DNA of 64,000 nucleotides, taken from Spiribacter sp. 2438 (GTDB lineage Bacteria; Pseudomonadota; Gammaproteobacteria; Nitrococcales; Nitrococcaceae). A model generated the notes under the pieces. The model saw only the letters and a program-made list of their open reading frames with translations, did no database searches and was not told the origin of the DNA. Positions 8,254-16,916 of this stretch are shown one piece after another. Position 1 is the stretch's first letter; the number at the start of each line of letters is the position of its first letter. Position numbers and translations under genes: made by a program. The DNA is taken from NCBI RefSeq assembly GCF_009676705.1, contig NZ_CP046046.1, positions 248,001 to 312,000 on the forward strand, read 5' to 3'.

Positions 8254-9728
8254 TGATCCTCCAAATCGATACCCAGATCGGGCCAGAGCTCGTCGACCCG
8301 TGCCTTGACCGTGTCATCCATGGCGATCGCCCGACCCCACTCGCGGTCGGTTTCGCCCGGCCACTTGCTGGTGGCGTCCAGACCCATCTTCGAGCCCAGT
8401 CCCGAGACCGGCGACGCGAAATCCAGGTAATCGATGGGGGTGTTTTCCACCATCACCGTGTCCCGGGCCGGATCCATGCGGGTGGTCATGGCCCAAATGA
8501 CATCTTCCCACTCCCGGGCGTTCACATCGTCGTCCACCACAATGATGAATTTGGTGTACATGAACTGTCGCAGGAATGACCAGACCCCCATCATGACCCG
8601 CTTGGCGTGGCCGGGATACTGCTTGCGCATGCTGACCACGGCCAGCCGGTAGCTGCAGCCCTCGGGGGGCAGATAGAAGTCGACAATTTCCGGGAACTGG
8701 CGCTGCAGGATCGGCACGAAGACTTCGTTGAGCGCCACGCCCAGCACCGCCGGTTCGTCCGGCGGCCGTCCCGTGTAGGTGCTGTGGTAGATGGGGTCAT
8801 CCCGATGGGTGATCCGGTCGATGGTGAACACCGGAAAGTCATCCACCTCATTGTAATAGCCCGTGTGATCGCCGAAGGGGCCCTCCGGCGCGCGGTCATC
8901 GGGATGGATGTGGCCCTCCAGCACGATTTCCGCCGAGGCCGGCACCTGCAGGTCGGAGCCCATGCAGTTGACCAGTTCCGTGCGGCTGCCCCGCAGGAGA
9001 CCGGCGAAGGCATATTCCGAGAGGCTGTCCGGCACCGGCGTGACCGCACCCAGCAGGGTCGCCGGGTCGGCGCCCAGCGCCACCGCGATGGGAAAGGGCT
9101 CTCCCGGATGCGCTTCGCGCCAGTCCCGGAAATCCAGTGCGCCGCCTCGATGGGACAGCCAGCGCATGATCACCCGATTGCGGCCGATGACCTGCTGGCG
9201 GTAGATGCCCAGGTTCTGGCGCTTCTGGCCCGGTCCCCGGGTGATGACCAGCGCCCAGGTAATCAGTGGACCTGCGTCTCCCGGCCAGCAGGTCTGAATG
9301 GGCAGCTGCCCCAGATCCACGTCCTCGCCCTCCAGGACATTTTTCTGACAGGGCGCGCTGCGCCGCACCTTGGGCGCCATGTCCAGCACCTTGCGAAAAA
9401 TCGGCAGGTTGTTCCAGGCATCCCGCATGCCCTTGGGGGGCTCCGGCGACTTCAGGAACGCCAGCAGCTCACCGATCTCCCGCAGGGCCTCGACGCTTTC
9501 CGCCCCCATGCCCAGGGCGACCCGCTCCGGGGTGCCGAACAGGTTGCCCAGCACCGGCGTTTCATGGCCCTTGGGGTTTTCAAACAGAATGGCAGGCCCC
9601 CGGCGTCTCAGGGTCCGGTCACAGATCTCGGTCATCTCCAGATGGGGATCCACCGGCGTTTTGACCCGCTTGAGTTCGCCGCGGGCCTCCAGCTGCTCGA
9701 TAAAGTCACGCAGGTCGCGATACTGCAT
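8250..9728 (-). CDS. ubiD: 4-hydroxy-3-polyprenylbenzoate decarboxylase
   Basis: UbiD is the prenylated-FMN-dependent decarboxylase of ubiquinone synthesis, acting after UbiA. The 492 residues match the usual length. Family motifs seen: [19 protein letters not shown] at the N-terminus, [18 protein letters not shown], the [16 protein letters not shown] region that contacts prFMN and metal, [15 protein letters not shown]-like stretch ([14 protein letters not shown]), and [20 protein letters not shown]. The last stretch is typical of UbiD rather than of other family members such as VdcC. ubiC and ubiA occur far away in this window (52883-54311). It is 27 bp after xthA on the same strand and is coupled to the reductase gene. 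Confidence 0.97.
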   Translation of the reverse strand: MQYRDLRDFIEQLEARGELKRVKTPVDPHLEMTEICDRTLRRRGPAILFENPKGHETPVLGNLFGTPERVALGMGAESVEALREIGELLAFLKSPEPPKGMRDAWNNLPIFRKVLDMAPKVRRSAPCQKNVLEGEDVDLGQLPIQTCWPGDAGPLITWALVITRGPGQKRQNLGIYRQQVIGRNRVIMRWLSHRGGALDFRDWREAHPGEPFPIAVALGADPATLLGAVTPVPDSLSEYAFAGLLRGSRTELVNCMGSDLQVPASAEIVLEGHIHPDDRAPEGPFGDHTGYYNEVDDFPVFTIDRITHRDDPIYHSTYTGRPPDEPAVLGVALNEVFVPILQRQFPEIVDFYLPPEGCSYRLAVVSMRKQYPGHAKRVMMGVWSFLRQFMYTKFIIVVDDDVNAREWEDVIWAMTTRMDPARDTVMVENTPIDYLDFASPVSGLGSKMGLDATSKWPGETDREWGRAIAMDDTVKARVDELWPDLGIDLEDQ

Positions 9729-9755
9729 GCGGCCTCCTGTTCGGGTTGAGCGGGC

Positions 9756-10526
9756 TTAGGGGCCCTGAAATTCAGCCACCACCGGTGCGTGGTCCGACGG
9801 CCGCTCCCGGGCGCGGGGGTCAGCGTCAATGGTGCTGGTCACCAGGTCGCGGGTCAGCGCCGGGCTGGTCAGGATCAGATCAATGCGCAGGCCCCGATTG
9901 CGCTTGAAATTGTTCATGCGGTAATCCCACCAGGAAAAGGCCGCCTCGGGCTGTTCGAAGCACCGGTAGCTGTCGCTGAAGCCCAGATCAAGGATGGACG
10001 CCAGGGCCTCCCGCTCCGGCGTGGAGCAGAGAATGGTCTCCTCCCATTCCGCCGGGTCGTGGACATCCGCATCCGCCGGCGCAATGTTGAAATCACCGAC
10101 CACGGCCACCCGTCGGTGGCGCTCCAGCTCATCCTCCAGCCATGCCTTCAGGTGGGCCAGCCAGGTCAGTTTGTACTCGTATTTGTCGGTGCCGACGGCC
10201 TTGCCGTTGGGCACGTACAGGTTGATGAAGCGCAGGTCACCCACAGTGGCCGCCAGTACCCGGCGCTGCGGGTCCTCAAACCCTGGGATGTCGAGCATCA
10301 CCTGCTCCGGTGGGGTGCGGGCCAGCACCGCGACCCCGTTGTAGGTCTTCTGACCCGCGAAGGCCACCTGGTAGCCCGCCGCCTGAATCGCTTCCACGGG
10401 AAACTTTTCGTCGGTCAACTTGGTTTCCTGCAGACCCAGCACATCGGGGCGGGCCTCGGCCAGCCAGTCCAGGACATGGGGTAGGCGCACGTTCAGGGAA
10501 TTGACGTTCCACGAGGCGATTTTCAC
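9756..10526 (-). CDS. xthA: Exodeoxyribonuclease III (AP endonuclease)
   Basis: ExoIII cleaves 5' to abasic sites and degrades duplex DNA 3'-5' in base excision repair. I chose GTG at 10526, giving 256 residues that begin [14 protein letters not shown], the conserved N-terminus; GGAG lies 9 bases before it. An upstream in-frame start at 10562 would add 12 unrelated residues. Catalytic marks are all present: the metal-binding Glu in [12 protein letters not shown], Tyr in [21 protein letters not shown] (Asp/Asn pair), [14 protein letters not shown] and the terminal SDHAPV His. It follows egtD after 75 bp on the same strand. Confidence 0.96.
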   Translation of the reverse strand: MKIASWNVNSLNVRLPHVLDWLAEARPDVLGLQETKLTDEKFPVEAIQAAGYQVAFAGQKTYNGVAVLARTPPEQVMLDIPGFEDPQRRVLAATVGDLRFINLYVPNGKAVGTDKYEYKLTWLAHLKAWLEDELERHRRVAVVGDFNIAPADADVHDPAEWEETILCSTPEREALASILDLGFSDSYRCFEQPEAAFSWWDYRMNNFKRNRGLRIDLILTSPALTRDLVTSTIDADPRARERPSDHAPVVAEFQGP

Positions 10527-10601
10527 AGGCGGTGGCTCCAGTGGGTCAGCGGCAGAGCCCATGGATTGTAACCCCTGCGTGTGCGGGACGCAGCGGGCTC
10601 A

Positions 10602-11561
10602 TCATCCCCCTCCGTCGCCGCACAGCAGCAGCACCGCGAAATATCCGTCGGGATCGCTCCAGTGGCGATCCAGAGACCAGCCGGCGGCGGCGGCAAGTGT
10701 TTGGAAATACGCCAGGCTGTATTTATGCGAGGTTTCCGTGTGGAGGCTCTCGCCGGCGGCCAGCGTGAAAGCCTCTCCCGCCACTTCCACGGTGGTGGTT
10801 TTCCGGCAGACCAAATGCATTTCAATCCGTGGGGGGTTCGAAAAATACCGCGCTTCATGATCGAAAGCCTCCGGGTCGAACCCGGTGCCAAGTTCGCGGT
10901 TGATCCGGGTCAACAGGTTGCGATTGAAGGCGGCGGTTACGCCCTCCGGGTCATCATAAGCCGGCATCAGGATCTCCGGCGATTTTTCCAGATCGACGCC
11001 GACCAGAAAGGCGGCGTCATCGCCCAGCAGCCGTCGGCAGCGGCGCAGCAAAACAACCGCATCGCCTTCCCGCAGATTGCCGATGGTGGACCCCGGGAAA
11101 AACCCGACACGGCGAGTGTGGGGCGGTAGCCCCGGCGGCAGGTCGAAATCGCGGGTGAAGTCGGCGACCCGGGGATGCACGGGTACCTCCGGCACCCGGG
11201 CGCGCACTTCCTCAACGGCATCGGCAAGGTAATCGGCGGAGATGTCCAGCGGCACATAGCCCGCCGGTGCCGAAAGGGACTGCAGCAGGGGAACGGTTTT
11301 GCGACTCGAGCCGCTACCCAGTTCCACCAGCAGGCAACCCGCCGGCAAGGCTGCTGCGATGGCGCCCCGGTGGGCATCGAAAATGCCAAATTCGGTGCGG
11401 GTCGGGTAATAGCTCGGCAGTCGGGTAATGGCCTCGAAAAGCTCGGAACCGCGCTGATCGTATAGCCAGGTCGGCGGAATGCTGTGATACGGGTCACGAA
11501 GCGCGCTGATCAGGTCATGCTGAAGACGGGTATTCATGGGGTTGGCTCGCTCTGCCGTCAC
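10602..11561 (-). CDS. egtD: L-histidine N-alpha-methyltransferase (hercynine synthase) of selenoneine cluster
   Basis: EgtD trimethylates the alpha-amino group of histidine with three SAM to give hercynine (histidine betaine), the shared precursor of ergothioneine and selenoneine. The 319-residue protein has the DUF2260-type Rossmann methyltransferase fold: TWLYDQRGSELFEAIT and LPSYYPTRTE at the N-terminus, the SAM loop LVELGSGSSRKT, PLDISADYL, and FFPGSTIGNL, all hallmarks of EgtD. The C-terminal ETSHKYSL belongs to the histidine pocket. The first codon is GTG at 11561 overlapping the permease stop by 4 bases; ATG at 11537 is an alternative. It is the last gene of the operon senA-SBP-ATPase-permease-egtD. 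Since no egtB/egtC/egtE is present nearby, its hercynine most likely feeds SenA. Confidence 0.95.
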   Translation of the reverse strand: MTAERANPMNTRLQHDLISALRDPYHSIPPTWLYDQRGSELFEAITRLPSYYPTRTEFGIFDAHRGAIAAALPAGCLLVELGSGSSRKTVPLLQSLSAPAGYVPLDISADYLADAVEEVRARVPEVPVHPRVADFTRDFDLPPGLPPHTRRVGFFPGSTIGNLREGDAVVLLRRCRRLLGDDAAFLVGVDLEKSPEILMPAYDDPEGVTAAFNRNLLTRINRELGTGFDPEAFDHEARYFSNPPRIEMHLVCRKTTTVEVAGEAFTLAAGESLHTETSHKYSLAYFQTLAAAAGWSLDRHWSDPDGYFAVLLLCGDGGG

Positions 11562-13078
11562 GGGGTTTGCGGCGTGGACGCTTCCGGACTGGTACGAAGT
11601 TGCAGATGCCTGCGCATTCGTCGGGCCACGGCGTCAACGGCCATGTTCAATAACGCGGTAATCAGGATGAGCACCATGGCGCGATCAAATCGCATTTGCT
11701 GAATGGCGCTGTCGACATAAAAGCCCAGGGAGGCGATGCCAAGGATTCCCAGTATGGCTGTCTCCCGCATGATGATTTCCCAGCGATAGAGCAGGAACGC
11801 GAGAAACGGCCGGTAGAGGCGTGGCACCACCTCATGGGTGTAGCGATCGACCCCGCCGACGGCGTCTGGCCGCAGCGACAGTTCGTTGCTTTGGCGCCCC
11901 ACCAAATGACCGATGATTGCCCCATTGTGAATGGCAAGGGCCACCACCGCGGGCAGCACGGAGGGCCCCCAGAGCTGGAGCAGAATGTAAGCCAGCAGGT
12001 ATTCCGGGGTTGAGCGGCCGATGATCAGCAGGCTGTGGCCACCCAGACGGGCGATTCGGCCAGCGAAAAGCCGCGAAATCAGGGGGAAGGCCACCAGGGC
12101 CAGAGCACCGGTCACCACCAGGGCGATTTGCGTGAGGACCAGGGTGGCGGCGATGCCCGGCAGCGCCTGATGCATCAATAGATCGGTGAGCCATGGTCCA
12201 AGCCCGGCCAGCCCCTCGCCATGGCGCAGCGGGGCCGGGACGATGTCCTCGGTGAAGAACCGCTGGGCATTGCCCCAGACAATGGGCAAGCCGGTGCCAA
12301 GGAACCAGGGCGCAGCCAGCAGGTACAGGGGCACCAGCCGCGGCCGGACCCAGAGGCGGAGGCTGGCGATGAGTGCGAAAAACAGCAGCAGGAGCATGCC
12401 CACTTCACCGTAGACCCCCTCGCCGTAGGCGGTTTCCAGGTAAAAGCCCAGCGTGGGCATGCCCACAAACCCGAGGATCGCGCTGGAGCGCATGCCGCAC
12501 TCCAGCCGATAACTGGTGTAGGCCATGAGGTTGGCCCAGACATCGGGCACTCGGGCATACCAGAAGGTGGAGATCAGGCCGCTGCCGGCGGGCAGGGTCC
12601 GGGCCGGACGGTCATCTCCCTCTTCGAGGATCTCGCTGTAGACCCGGGCAAAAATGGCGGCGTAGGGGAGCGCGATGGCGAGCACGCCGGTGAGGGGGTG
12701 AAGGCCAAAAAACTGAAGAAAAATCAGCGCCCAGAAGAGCTCATGAATGCCCCGCAGGAAGGCGCAGGCACCCCGAACCAGCCGACTGTGAAAAATCAGC
12801 GCCAGGCCCATGCCCACCACCGCCGCCAGACCCACGCCGGTGAAGGCGAAGGCAACCGTGCGCAACAGAGCGACCGCGGCTGTGTCCAGGGTGGTGAAGT
12901 CCGGCTGGATCAGGCCCCGCGCAAAGCGGCCCAGTTCCGCCCAGGGAGAAATGGAGCGAATTTCGAAATCCGCCAGCGCCACGCAGATCAGCGCCACCAC
13001 CACCAGCCAGACGCTGGTGCGGACCGTGGAGGACGTCCATGCCGCGCCGTCCCCCGGCCGAGGGTCAGTAAAGGGCAT
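11558..13078 (-). CDS. PhnE-like ABC transporter permease, tandem-fused, predicted selenium oxyanion importer
   Basis: This is a 506-residue inner-membrane permease built of two PhnE-type halves in tandem. The first half contains a TM1 of about VWLVVVALICVALADF and an EAA-type coupling loop near ARVPDVWANLMAYTSYRLECGMRSSAILGFVG split over two lines of helix; the second half repeats the same plan with VVPRLYRPFLAFLLYR and MRETAILGILGIASLGFYVD. PhnE proteins are usually single units of about 260 residues that dimerise, so this is a natural fusion. I place the start at ATG 13078, which overlaps the ATPase gene end by 14 bp; an in-frame upstream ATG at 13159 is inside the ATPase gene. The next gene egtD overlaps by 4 bp. 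The substrate is inferred from neighbours only. Confidence 0.85.
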   Translation of the reverse strand: MPFTDPRPGDGAAWTSSTVRTSVWLVVVALICVALADFEIRSISPWAELGRFARGLIQPDFTTLDTAAVALLRTVAFAFTGVGLAAVVGMGLALIFHSRLVRGACAFLRGIHELFWALIFLQFFGLHPLTGVLAIALPYAAIFARVYSEILEEGDDRPARTLPAGSGLISTFWYARVPDVWANLMAYTSYRLECGMRSSAILGFVGMPTLGFYLETAYGEGVYGEVGMLLLLFFALIASLRLWVRPRLVPLYLLAAPWFLGTGLPIVWGNAQRFFTEDIVPAPLRHGEGLAGLGPWLTDLLMHQALPGIAATLVLTQIALVVTGALALVAFPLISRLFAGRIARLGGHSLLIIGRSTPEYLLAYILLQLWGPSVLPAVVALAIHNGAIIGHLVGRQSNELSLRPDAVGGVDRYTHEVVPRLYRPFLAFLLYRWEIIMRETAILGILGIASLGFYVDSAIQQMRFDRAMVLILITALLNMAVDAVARRMRRHLQLRTSPEASTPQTP

Positions 13079-13715
13079 CCAGCGCCCCGCTGTCGACATG
13101 GTCCGCTGGCGTATCCAGGGCAATCCGCCCGTCACTGATGCCCACCAGCCGCCCGGCATATCGCCGGGCCAGGCTCAGGTCATGCATGGCGATTACCGCG
13201 GTTTCGTATTGATCCGTGAGGGCATCCATGACCTGCTCGGCGCGGGGGCCATCCAGCGCCGACACCGGCTCGTCGGCGAGGAGGATCTGTCCACCCTGGA
13301 AAAGCGCCCGGGCCACCGCCACCCGTTGTCGTTGGCCACCGGACAGCTCACCGGCCCGGGCCCAGAGGGTTTCGGTCATGTCGATCCGCTCGAGCACTGC
13401 CATCACCCCGACTATTTCCCGCCGGAACGGCCGCACCAGGTTGGCCAGGTTGTAGGCGGCGGAGTGCTCCCGCAGCTGGCCCATGTAGACGTTGTGAAAC
13501 ACGCTGAGGGTGTTCACCAGGCCCAGATCCTGGGGCATCAGGGCCATCTCCGGGCGCTGGCGATCATGCAAAAGCGCCAGCAGGGTGGACTTGCCCGCTC
13601 CACTGCGGCCCACCAGGGCGACGCGCTCGCCAACGGCAACCCGCAGGTTCAGCGGCCCCAGGACGGTCCGCCCGCCGTAGCGGGCCAGGGCGTCCCGAAG
13701 AGTCAGTGCGTCCAT
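13065..13715 (-). CDS. PhnC-like ABC transporter ATP-binding protein, predicted selenium oxyanion importer
   Basis: This 216-residue ATPase powers the importer formed with the genes on either side. Walker A is GRSGAGKS (residues 36-43), the Q-loop Gln is about residue 62 (LMPQDLGLVNTLSVFHN), the signature LSGGQRQRVAVARAL starts at 124, Walker B ILLADEP is 144-150, and the H-loop is in IAMHDL. The NTLSVFHNVYMG stretch is typical of PhnC (which has 'NvltgRlg'). The distance from Walker A to Q-loop is only about 20 residues instead of about 40, so this is a shortened ABC domain. The start shares a base with the stop of the binding protein gene (TGATG), showing coupling. Confidence 0.88.
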   Translation of the reverse strand: MDALTLRDALARYGGRTVLGPLNLRVAVGERVALVGRSGAGKSTLLALLHDRQRPEMALMPQDLGLVNTLSVFHNVYMGQLREHSAAYNLANLVRPFRREIVGVMAVLERIDMTETLWARAGELSGGQRQRVAVARALFQGGQILLADEPVSALDGPRAEQVMDALTDQYETAVIAMHDLSLARRYAGRLVGISDGRIALDTPADHVDSGALDALY

Positions 13716-14569
13716 CAGTCAATCAGGCCGATGGCGCGGGCGGTCTCTCCCAGTTCTTCGTAATCCTCGTTGGTGACCGGCACGAACTCTCGCCGGGGAA
13801 AGCGCTCCAGCAGATCCGGGTCATCCATGCCGAGCAGGGCCTCTCGAACCTGCTCGGTAAAGCCCTCGCCAAAGCGCTGATCCACGTCACCGCGGATGCT
13901 CCACTGATAATTCAGGTAGCCCGGGGTCTCCCAGATCACCTGTACCGCCTCCGTGTCGATGTTGCCGGCGGCCAATTCACGCTCCCAGACGGCGTAATTG
14001 AGAACGCCCACCTCGTAGCTACCGCTCTCCACCAGCCGCAGGGTCCGGCTGTGGTTCCCGCTGTAGCCCACCCGGGCGAAAATATCGTCGGGGGATTCAC
14101 CAAAGCGTTCCCGGAGATGAAATTCCGGCATCAGTCGGCCCGATGTGGACACTCTGGAACTGAAAGTGAAAGTCCGATCCCGCAGTGCCTCATCCAGCTG
14201 TTCGCTGGGCTCAAGGCCGGTGCTGGAATTGGCGATGAAATAGGAGCGAAACCCCTCGTCTTCGGCTCCCCGGGCGAGGGCTTCGGAGCCGGGCACCCGT
14301 GCCCGCGCCTGCAGACCGGTCAGACCGCCGAACCAGGCCAGTTGAACTTGGTTGTTACGAAACGCGCTGACCGCGGCGGCGTAGGATTTCACGGGCACAT
14401 AGCGCACTTCCACCTCGAGGGCATCCGCCAGATAGTCTCCCACGGCGTCAAACCGCTCCTGAAGGCGGCTTTCATCCTGGTCCGGGATGGCGGTGAAGAC
14501 GAATACGTCAGCTTTGGCTGGCAGAGCGATAACCAGTGCCAGCAGGGCCAACATGATGAAACGTCGCAT
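13715..14569 (-). CDS. PhnD-like periplasmic binding protein of predicted selenate/selenite ABC transporter
   Basis: This 284-residue protein begins with a Sec signal peptide (MRRFIMLALLALVIALPAKA, cleavage near residue 20) and is a PhnD-family periplasmic binding protein. The mature start DVFVFTAIPDQDESRLQE, the VQLAWFGGLTGLQARARVPG region and SYFIANSSTGLEP match the group annotated as putative selenate ABC transporter substrate-binding protein (TIGR04553-like), which is known to occur beside selD-type genes. PhnD relatives bind phosphonate or phosphite; selenite has a similar trigonal oxyanion shape, so import of a selenium oxyanion is a reasonable inference from family and neighbours. It lies 27 bp downstream of senA and one base from the ATPase gene. 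Confidence 0.86.
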   Translation of the reverse strand: MRRFIMLALLALVIALPAKADVFVFTAIPDQDESRLQERFDAVGDYLADALEVEVRYVPVKSYAAAVSAFRNNQVQLAWFGGLTGLQARARVPGSEALARGAEDEGFRSYFIANSSTGLEPSEQLDEALRDRTFTFSSRVSTSGRLMPEFHLRERFGESPDDIFARVGYSGNHSRTLRLVESGSYEVGVLNYAVWERELAAGNIDTEAVQVIWETPGYLNYQWSIRGDVDQRFGEGFTEQVREALLGMDDPDLLERFPRREFVPVTNEDYEELGETARAIGLID

Positions 14570-14596
14570 TGGAGACTCCTTGTCGTCGGGTTGAGA

Positions 14597-15922
14597 TCAG
14601 TTCTGGCGGGCGCAGGTCCGGAAGCCGGCGATGATGTCGTTGCGTCCGGGCGGGAAGAAATTGCGGGTATTAATGTTCAGATGCCGACGCCGGGTGGCCC
14701 AGCTGCCGCCGCGCAGCACCCGGCGATTGTCCTCGAACCATGGGGCCGAGTAGTCCGCGTAAAGATCGGCGCTGAAACCCGGGTAGGGTCCGAAGGGTGA
14801 GGCGGTCCACTCCCAGACGTTGCCCAGCATCTGCCGGCAGCCCAGGGCGCTGTCGCCATCGGCAAGACCTGCCACATCGACACAGCCGAGACGGTAACCA
14901 TCGGTGTTGGCATGATGCAGTTGCCCGGCGTCCTGTCCCCAGGGGTAGAGGCGCTTGCCATCGGCCAGGCCATTCACGGCGGGGGCACGGCTGGCCGCAA
15001 CTTCCCATTCCACTTCGCTGGGCAGCCGCCGCCCGGCCCAGTCACAGTAGGCCTGCGCTTCGTGCCAGCTGACATGGGCCACCGGCGCATTCGGCTGCAT
15101 GGGTAGCCAGCGGTCGAAATGGCGCACCTCCCAGCCCTGGGGCCCGGTCCGCCAATACACCGGTGCCTCGAGCTCGTTTTCCTGAAGCCAGGCCCAGCCG
15201 GCCGCCGACCAGAAGCTCGCTGTTTGGTAGCCGCCCGCCTCGACGAAGGCCGCAAATTCCGCCTGGGTTACCGGTGCGCGGGCAATTCGAAAGGGCGCCA
15301 CGTCAACCGTGTGACAGGTCTTTTCGTTATCAAATCGAAACGGGACCGTCTCATCGGCCCCCAGCGCATGGGTTCCGCCGGGTACCGTCACGTCGCCGGG
15401 GAGGGGGCCATCGCCGGGATCCGGGAGCGGCTGCGGCAACGTCAGCACCGGGGCGGCGTCCGCCAGGGTCTGGCGAGTGTAGGCAAACGCCTCGCCATGC
15501 ATGTCTTCATGAAAAACCGCCAACTGCCAGACATAGCTGGTGGCCGCATCGGCGGTGCCTGATGGCAGCCGCGCCGCCATTTGATCGCGAACCTGCCGCA
15601 GGTAGGTCAGGGTGTCATCCATGGTGGGCAGGGAAAGCTCCCAGCGGTCATCGTGCTCGACGCCCATGGAGTCATAGAGGCGTTCGGCGTCGGCGATCTG
15701 ATAATCCGTCTCGCCGTGCAGCTGATGGAGGAAGAAGTGATCATAGAAAAACCCGACATGGCCGATCTCCCATTGCGGAGGATTGACGATGCTAAGCTTC
15801 GGGCCGAGCCGACGTTCCGCTGGCAGGTCACCGGTGAGCTGCCGGGTCCGCTGGCGGGCGTCATCGAGCATGGCGAGCAGGGTTTCGGAGGCGACAGGAT
15901 GAGTCGGTGGTGTCTGAATCAT
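14597..15922 (-). CDS. senA: Selenoneine synthase (EgtB-like non-haem iron C-Se bond-forming enzyme)
   Basis: SenA couples a selenosugar to the imidazole of hercynine and removes the sugar to give selenoneine. The 441-residue protein has the EgtB architecture: an N-terminal DinB-like domain with a three-His iron site (H55 in WEIGHVGFFYDHF; H138 and H142 in VFHEDMHGEAFAYT) and a C-terminal FGE-sulfatase-type domain (GGTHALGADE, LPSEVEWEVAA, GNVWEWTASPFGPYPGF, RVLRGGSWATRRRH, AGFRTC). EgtB itself has the same His spacing, so the SenA call comes from the context: senB is 26 bp away in divergent orientation and a SelD fusion is next. AGGAG with a 6-base gap precedes ATG 15922. It heads the operon with the transporter and egtD. 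Confidence 0.88.
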   Translation of the reverse strand: MIQTPPTHPVASETLLAMLDDARQRTRQLTGDLPAERRLGPKLSIVNPPQWEIGHVGFFYDHFFLHQLHGETDYQIADAERLYDSMGVEHDDRWELSLPTMDDTLTYLRQVRDQMAARLPSGTADAATSYVWQLAVFHEDMHGEAFAYTRQTLADAAPVLTLPQPLPDPGDGPLPGDVTVPGGTHALGADETVPFRFDNEKTCHTVDVAPFRIARAPVTQAEFAAFVEAGGYQTASFWSAAGWAWLQENELEAPVYWRTGPQGWEVRHFDRWLPMQPNAPVAHVSWHEAQAYCDWAGRRLPSEVEWEVAASRAPAVNGLADGKRLYPWGQDAGQLHHANTDGYRLGCVDVAGLADGDSALGCRQMLGNVWEWTASPFGPYPGFSADLYADYSAPWFEDNRRVLRGGSWATRRRHLNINTRNFFPPGRNDIIAGFRTCARQN

Positions 15923-15948
15923 CGCGGGCTCCTGGTCGACGGTGGTGC

Positions 15949-16914
15949 ATGAAAATCGGATTGATCACACCGGCGGCGCCCCGCTCCCGGGCGGGGAATC
16001 GGGCCACGGCCACTCGCTGGGCCCGCCTGCTGCGGGAGGCAGGTCATCGGGTCAGTGTCCGGGAGGCCTGGCGGCCGGGAGACCCCGGCTTTGATGTCAT
16101 GCTGGCCCTGCATGCCTGGCGAAGCGCAGAGAGCATTGCGGCCTATGCCGCCCGCTGGCCCGGGCGGCCACTGATTGTGGTGCTCACCGGCACCGATACT
16201 TACCGGTTTCAGCACAGCGACCCCGGCGTGACCCTGGCGAGTCTTGAAAAAGCCCATGGACTGATCGGTCTTCACGACCATGTTCATCGCGACATCCCGG
16301 CCCGATTTCACGACCGTCTGGCGATTGTCCGCCAGTCGGCGACTCCGCTGCCGGCGAGTTACCGCCGGCCCTCGGCGGGCGCCTTCGATGTCTGTGTCGT
16401 TGGCCATCTGCGGGAAGAAAAGGACAGCCTGCGGGCGGCCAGGGCCGCGCGGGATCTGCCGCCGGAGTCCCGCCTTCGCATCCGGCAGGCCGGCCGGGCG
16501 CACAGCCCCGACTGGGCAGCAGCGGCGGAAGCGGAAATGCGCATCAACCCGCGTTTTGTCTGGCATGGCGAGATTGGTCAGGGTGGCGTCCGGCGTCTCT
16601 ACGCCCGCAGCCGGGCGATGGTGATCAGCTCGGTGATGGAAGGCGGTGCCAATGTGGTCTCTGAAGCCTGCGTGGCGGGATTGCCGGTGCTGGCCAGCCG
16701 GATTCCCGGCAACACCGGGCTCCTGGGAGACGACTATCCGGGGTTCTATCCGCCCCGGGACACCCTGGCGCTCCGTGTTCTGATGCAGCGGGCGGAACGG
16801 GAGCCCGATTATCTGCAGCAACTGACGGCTCACTGTCGGGCAATGGCGGCGCGGTTCACGCCCCGGGCGGAGAGGTTGGCCCTCAGGCGGGCGATTGATC
16901 AGGCCATGCGATAA
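15949..16914 (+). CDS. senB: Selenosugar synthase (TIGR04348-type glycosyltransferase)
   Basis: SenB is a GT4-like glycosyltransferase that replaces UDP of a UDP-sugar with selenophosphate-derived selenium to form a 1-seleno-sugar. The 321-residue product starts MKIGLITPAAPRSRAGNRAT; this start at 15949 aligns with the family and removes a 14-residue junk extension. Seen features are GNRATATRWARLLREAGHRV (N-terminal Rossmann), VLTGTDTYRF, VVGHLREEKDSLRAARAARDL, and the C-terminal SSVMEGGANVVSEACVAGLPVLAS with the E-x7-E-like donor-binding region. It is divergent from senA and convergent with senC (2 bp between stops). The sequence has long been called a putative glycosyltransferase in selD neighbourhoods; the SenB role was established for homologues in Variovorax. 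Confidence 0.88.
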   Translation: MKIGLITPAAPRSRAGNRATATRWARLLREAGHRVSVREAWRPGDPGFDVMLALHAWRSAESIAAYAARWPGRPLIVVLTGTDTYRFQHSDPGVTLASLEKAHGLIGLHDHVHRDIPARFHDRLAIVRQSATPLPASYRRPSAGAFDVCVVGHLREEKDSLRAARAARDLPPESRLRIRQAGRAHSPDWAAAAEAEMRINPRFVWHGEIGQGGVRRLYARSRAMVISSVMEGGANVVSEACVAGLPVLASRIPGNTGLLGDDYPGFYPPRDTLALRVLMQRAEREPDYLQQLTAHCRAMAARFTPRAERLALRRAIDQAMR

Positions 16915-16916
16915 CG

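Noticed and set aside
11558-14569. Phosphonate transporter PhnCDE
   Set aside because: No C-P lyase or other phn gene is present, and the binding protein resembles the putative selenate group; kept only as family name.
14597-15922. Ergothioneine synthase EgtB
   Set aside because: The fold and His triad fit EgtB, but the adjacent SenB-type glycosyltransferase, SelD fusion and selenium-type transporter argue for SenA; there is also no egtC or egtE.
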